52,298 nt of DNA, from the NCBI GenBank assembly GCA_000697475.1, contig JNEU01000467.1, positions 1 to 52,298 of the forward strand, in the 5' to 3' direction. Each line of letters opens with the position of its first letter. Position 1 is the stretch's first letter. Below are positions 47,701 through 52,298 of this stretch, in pieces. Under the pieces are notes generated by a model. It worked only from the letters and a program-made list of their open reading frames with translations, was not told the origin of the DNA and made no database searches. The DNA comes from Lichtheimia corymbifera B2541 (taxonomy: Eukaryota; Mucoromycota; Mucoromycetes; Mucorales; Lichtheimiaceae). The translations under genes and the position numbers were made by a program.

Positions 47701-48162
47701 GAATAAACTGGAATGATCAGCAAACATGTTGGCAGTTCCAGCAGATGCTGAAGGACGAGGTATCTGCAAATGCTGTTGGTTCGATGATTGTTGTTCATGC
47801 TGCTGCTGTTGGACTGAATGTTTGCTGCCGTCGTCATCGTCGTCGTCATGATCATTGGGCAAATGATGGAAGGTGTCTGGCATGGGTGTCTTTTGATTAT
47901 CATCGTCGTTGTCGTAGTCATTGGTGTTATCATACATATCAGCAGCAATATGAGTATCGATAGGTGCTGGCGAGGAGGAAGCTCTGAATGGAGGCGAGTC
48001 GTCAATAGCACTACCCATCATGTTGGAAGCCATTGAGACATTATCCAGCATGGAGACTTGAGTGAGAGACGCTTCGGAAGGAAATTGGTCGTCGCCACTT
48101 TCTCCATCGAATGGTGGCGAGGAGGAGGAGGAGAATGGCTGGGATTTTTGCCAGGGACGCAT
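44713..48162 (-). CDS. CM1-domain coiled-coil microtubule organiser (Mto1/centrosomin-like)
   Basis: Predicted gamma-tubulin-complex recruiter, 1000 residues. Exons (minus): 47524..48162, 47357..47467, 46604..47290, 46120..46524, 45426..46061, 45173..45364, 44894..45115, 44713..44823. After an acidic, Ser/Gln-rich N-terminus, the CM1 motif starts near 207: LKEQEKTIDILKKDNFGLKL then KIYYLEKRLEELSP, the gamma-TuRC-binding signature of Mto1, Pcp1, centrosomin and CDK5RAP2. The remainder is almost continuous heptad coiled coil (for example ERRLEEIESQENDL, RRLKEAEEQLKKD). The last intron (44824..44893) is easily missed: reading through ends the protein early, while splicing adds a conserved-looking QERKAVMENVLLRQ tail. 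All seven introns are phase 0. No C-terminal MASC/PACT motif was identified. Confidence 0.88.
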
Positions 48163-48197
48163 GCAGCCAACACTGGAATTCAATCGAGAGAGGAGAG

Positions 48198-48232
<35 letters not shown>

Positions 48233-50129
48233 AAATAGAACAAGGAAATAAGCTGTTATTTACACGGAGGAGAAAGAGGAGGAGAACAAGTCGTTGATGA
48301 ATAGAAATGAATTAAACGCGCGCTCCTCATTCTCCCTTTAATTTCTTCTTATTGCTTATGGCTTTGTTGCACCAAACACGCATCCTTTCCATTGCTGATA
48401 ATTACAAGGTGTCACATACATGTTGGCTGGTTCTCAAAAATGCATAACCAGTCAATCCTATTAGACTATTCAACCGATTGCAAGTCGATCCAATGATGAT
48501 TTCAAAGAACACTTGGCGTGATCACATTCTATTCCTAAATCAGCAAGCATCACCTGTGCCAGGATGATTGATTTATCATGAACAATAAACAATGCTTAGA
48601 GACATTTCTACTTGTGATTACTGTGACGTTATCCAGCCCCGTGTTGTTGTGCGATGATTCACGAGACGATGGGTGGGAAATTCTGTGTACACAAGTGATG
48701 GGCAGACTCCAATACACAACCTTCATCTGAATAAAAGAGACTTTGCTCCACAAAAGATTGCCTTTTAGGTTATAAATGGATCATCCTCTTCCAATGTCAA
48801 GTAATTACAACACCACCCACCCATCCACCTTGCTTGTAGCAAATGCATATCATCATCTTACAAATAACATCCCTCTCTTTCTTTCCCCAAACAATGACAC
48901 ACACCAAAACGTGGCTCCTTTTTCTCCCTGCTGATCTTGGCAACATTACACGCATATTACCAATGCCCAACCAAATTCCGATTCCGTGCTGCTGGATCCT
49001 CAATGGCCATGTGGTTTTCGGGATTCGGCATCTGCACTACACCAGGCGGAACAAGCGGCTTCTAACATCCGCCTTCCATCATCATCATCTTCAATAAACA
49101 ATACCCTTACATATTAACCGATCGATCATCTACATAAGTGATATATCTGCTCATTTCGTCACAAAGGAATATAAAGGTGAATATGCCTCCCTCTCTTGCT
49201 TTAGACCCAAAGAGGAAAAGTAGGTGCATAAAAAGACTAACGCATGACAGACCACTGCCTACTCACGGTTGAAACATTGGAGAATCCATCGTTACATTGG
49301 CTTTTGACGTTCTTGGAAATGAGGAAAGAGAGAAAACTGTTCCGTGGATCCCCGGTGACAGCTACATCTTTGGCATCTTCATTATCAATCACCAGGTACC
49401 CTTTCTCTTCCATGGGCTTAAAAAAGCATCCATCACCAAATGCTATTCAGCTTGTTGTACATTCATGTATATAGTCTCTCAATCACCAGGAGCAGCGACA
49501 TGCATCGAGGACGTGCAGCTGTGAGTAGATATGAAACGAGAAATGCAGTGCAATGCATTTTCCCGCAATGTGCTAGCGTGTGACCCCCCAACCAAAACAA
49601 TAACAGCGCGCCTCCTCTATATTCATATCTTGCTTGGGTTGTCGATCATTTCATCTTGATTTTTTGCATTTCAATAAATGTCAAAAACGTGTGCATAGTA
49701 TTATCTTGTGTGGGCTAAGGATATACAAAGAACCAAGGACAATAAGCCGCACCAGGGTCGTTGCTATCGTTAACAGGTCAAGGCAAGTGATTGTTCTCTT
49801 TCGCAAAAATCTTTGTTGCTCAAACAAATCTGAGCCCAAGGGTAAGTCCAAAAGAAGGTGGATTGTGCCCTTTCATCATAAGCTAAACTCAGTTTTGCAG
49901 TCTGTCATACCAAGCATACGCATATCTTCGTATCCTGCAGTTTACGGCCTTCCCATGATTGATGGTGGTCCCAATTCTTTGTATGACAGACACTACCGCT
50001 TAGCTATTACCACAACAGCTGGCCCGCACACACTCCTTGTTTATAAAGCCCATCCTCTTTTTCCTTCATGCACTCGCTTCTTGTTCTTTTACTATCCACC
50101 TTTTGTATTTCAGCTCTACAACCACTATC
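48163..50129. other. 2-kb divergent intergenic region
   Basis: Between the CM1 gene (-) and the bHLH gene (+). A (GA)n run at about 48201-48229 sits 40 nt upstream of the CM1 start. Small open frames at 48797-49097 and 49244-49524 have no recognisable similarity. A donor (gtaagtcc at 49842) and an acceptor (tatttcag ending 50113) suggest a leader intron in the bHLH gene. Confidence 0.45.
48201..48229 (+). repeat. (GA)n microsatellite
   Basis: About 14 GA units, which read as a CT-rich leader on the minus strand just before the CM1-protein start. Confidence 0.85.
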
Positions 50130-51441
50130 ATGAGCAGCAATACCTGTGATCCTTTTTCAACAGCTAACACAACCCCGAAGCCATCGGCTCGGCTTACCAA
50201 CCCCACCACATACCATTTGCAGCAACAGCAAGAATATCAGTATCAAATGCGATTTAAAGATCAGGTTGGCATCGACCCTACACAAGTCATGGAACATCAA
50301 CACCTGTTTTTTGCTCAGCATCATCAAGATAACTCGCCCAATCTTTCTGATTTGGATTATTCAGACCTTACCACAAACACCTCTTCTTCTGGTAATGGCC
50401 TCCCATCATCCGATACCCATCGACAATCACAACAACCACCAGTTGCATTACAGCACCAACATCATTTTATTCGACAGCATCATCAACCATCAGGTGTAGT
50501 GGATCCTTCAAGTACAACAATGGCACCACCACCATCATCAGGCACCAACAGTAACAGCCCTGACAAGGATTTACAGTTGGAAGAATACAAGCTGCAACAC
50601 CCACCAGCACATTACAGCCATTCAGTGATGTATTATCCACCATCATCAACATCTCAAAGCTACTATTACAAGCAAAGTCATCCAGGCGGTGCTGTTAATG
50701 GAGCTACAGCATCAACATCATTTGGTGCAAGCGCTCCTGCCCATCTTGGATACAACCACATGCACCCCCCGCCTTTGGTTGGGCATTCGGTCACACCCAA
50801 TGATGCAGCAGCAATGGCTATGGCAGCACCAGCACCGCCCGATAATGTGGTCACAGGAATAAACCGGCAACATCAACAGCCACATGTCTATGAGCAGCAC
50901 AGGCAGCAGCAGTCAGATACATCTTCAGGAGCTAATGAAATCAATGAGCCATATGAAGATGATTTTGCAGCCCAAGCAAAGTAAGTGCATTGTCCCACAC
51001 CACCATGCTATTATGCATACTCATGCAATTGAATCATGTTTGTGCAGTCTACAAGCAATTATGGAAAAAAGACGACGACGGCGTGAATCGCATAATGCCG
51101 GTATGTGTGTGTGTGTGCATAAGCTTTTCTCTTCCTGCATGTATTTGTATATCTGAGATGATGAGTCTTTCTTTTTTGCGTTTTCAGTGGAACGTCGTCG
51201 ACGGGATAATATCAATGATCGTATCCATGAGCTCGGACAAATGCTGCCGGAAGCCATGACTGCAGAAGAAGGAGGCGTAGGCCGTCTTAATAAAGGAACC
51301 ATCTTACGCAAGAGCGTAGAACAGATCAAGATACTGCAAAGCGACTTGCAAAGCTATCAACAACGCGTCATTGAGCTTGAAGAAACGCTTCGTCGTCTCA
51401 CATCCACCAAGGTACAACCCAACACGCGTGTATCGCAATAA
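50130..51441 (+). CDS. bHLH transcription factor, MiT/TFE- or USF-like
   Basis: Predicted E-box-binding nuclear regulator, 385 residues. Exons 50130..50980, 51048..51100, 51188..51441. About 285 residues of His/Gln/Ser/Pro-rich sequence precede the bHLH region at about 290-365. The basic region reads [19 protein letters not shown] with the E-box-contacting His/Glu/Arg; helix 1 is [13 protein letters not shown] and helix 2 is [20 protein letters not shown] short leucine-zipper-like helix ([13 protein letters not shown]) follows. The intron inside the basic region (phase 1, after HNA) is typical of this class. Target genes are unknown. Confidence 0.9.
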
Positions 51442-52116
51442 CGTTTCCCCCAACGACAGCCTTGAACTTTCTTTTGTAACATATACACACTCGCTTTCTT
51501 CTCCTCCTTTTTTGTTTCTTACCCATATATTGCACAAGGAGGTACTTGTATTGATTGTTTATTGCATATTCCCAGCACCACAACCACAACCACCCATAAC
51601 AACAACAACAACAACCCTAACATCGCTGGCTTACTATCGGTCTTCCCGTGAGGAAATGTTTACATTGCACAAATAATATCCCTATGCGCGCATACACAAA
51701 CACTCGGGATACCGGCATCTGTTTCCTATAGTATACTTTACACTCTCCCATAATCCATTCTCTATATATTATAACTTTTTGGCTGTGGAATTTGATATAG
51801 AAAACGTGATAACGTGAATAGCAAAGATAACAAGGATGAATCCTTTGAGACTCGAAAAAGGGGGAGAGAACTTTATTTGTGCTGTCTGTGCTCATATATA
51901 AATATTGACAGGGGTCATCTGGGTTGGGATAGGTTTTATCTATCAAACCCAGACCACAGAATACGACATTGCCCCCCACCAGAGTGAATGTATGCGAGAG
52001 CATGTAAAAAGATATACAGCTTGTGCTTCTGTAGCGCCGTCATAAAAACCCATTTAAAAAACCCAGTGGGAAAAAACATAGGGAAAAGACCTTGCCAGCA
52101 CGATGATAGGCATGAT
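51442..52116. other. Convergent intergenic region
   Basis: 675 bp between the bHLH stop and the stop of the partial minus-strand gene. CT-rich then AT-rich 3' UTR-like sequence. No gene seen. Confidence 0.45.
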
Positions 52117-52298
52117 TTATGCCGACGAACGTTTCACGCGTTTGCTACGTCGTTTAGGTTGAGGATTGTGCAACTGACGTTTCTGTACACGTTTCTTAGT
52201 GATGAGTGTAGCTGGTGCATCCGCTTCTTTCTCATTGCGTCTTTTCCAATATTGTAAAATGAAGTCAGGGTCCGTAAATGCATCCGGATCGAGCCATG
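52117..52298 (-). CDS. C-terminal end of a basic protein, 5' partial
   Basis: About 60 residues run from the window edge to a stop at 52117. The visible part reads LDPDAFTDPDFILQYWKRRN and then a Lys/Arg-rich tail (LITKKRVQKRQ, PKRRSKRVKRSS) that resembles a nuclear or nucleolar localisation signal. I cannot name the family from this fragment. The rest of the gene lies beyond the window. Confidence 0.6.
   Translation of the reverse strand, partial: WLDPDAFTDPDFILQYWKRRNEKEADAPATLITKKRVQKRQLHNPQPKRRSKRVKRSSA

Noticed and set aside
47544..48011. Alternative frame (155 residues) in exon 1 of the CM1 gene
   Set aside because: Shadow frame of the CAG/GAT-rich N-terminus; does not join CM1.
49244..49524. 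Two overlapping short frames near 49.3 kb
   Set aside because: No recognisable domain, no clear splice partners and mixed hydrophobicity; kept as intergenic.

Overview
The window is nuclear DNA of a filamentous fungus, most likely an early-diverging one of the Mucorales type (Lichtheimia/Absidia/Rhizopus-like). I infer this from the dense gene packing, the many 45-80 nt spliceosomal introns, the fungal-only families (AIM19, Zn2Cys6 regulator, CM1 microtubule organiser, candidapepsin/rhizopuspepsin-type proteases) and the animal-like members (ARF6, EDEM with a PA domain, NDUFA4-type protein). The species cannot be fixed from sequence alone. I found no rRNA, CRISPR array, intact transposon or prokaryotic operon. 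Gene models were built by hand: frames were joined across GT-AG (and three GC-AG) introns, and each complete model adds up to a whole number of codons.

Layout. 1-12.4 kb: end of ribosomal protein uS15 (+), a three-RRM/MLLE poly(A)-binding-like protein (-), a Zn2Cys6 regulator (+), a mitochondrial carrier (-), pyrroline-5-carboxylate reductase (-), a phosducin-like CCT co-chaperone (-) and an NDUFA4/B12D-like respiratory protein (+). 14-28 kb: a mostly forward run with ARF6, an EDEM-type GH47 mannosidase, lipin/Pah1 phosphatidate phosphatase, a small unknown protein (-), a TFIIS central-domain-only protein, an ADP-sugar Nudix hydrolase and a PIP 5-kinase. 28.8-37.3 kb is the most changeable part: tRNA-Ala(CGC), AIM19, a fast-evolving protein with a 420-bp internal tandem duplication, a minisatellite that starts at its stop codon, and two tandem secreted aspartic proteases. 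37.6-52.3 kb: ATP synthase epsilon (+), a Ser-rich unknown (-), a four-TM SUR7/claudin-like protein (-), pyruvate kinase (-), a 1000-residue CM1 coiled-coil protein (-), a bHLH factor (+) and the C-terminal end of a basic protein (-).

The genes are mostly housekeeping and do not form an operon or obvious cluster. Themes that recur are membrane lipid and trafficking control (ARF6, PIP5K and lipin are functionally linked in other eukaryotes), mitochondrial function (carrier, P5C reductase with a predicted presequence, NDUFA4-like, ATP synthase epsilon, AIM19) and tubulin biology (phosducin-like/CCT and CM1). I saw no clear undescribed system. The best leads are the repeat-driven gene at 30.4-32.3 kb, the orphan TFS2M protein, the microexons of 8-17 nt, and three GC-AG introns sharing one donor hexamer.
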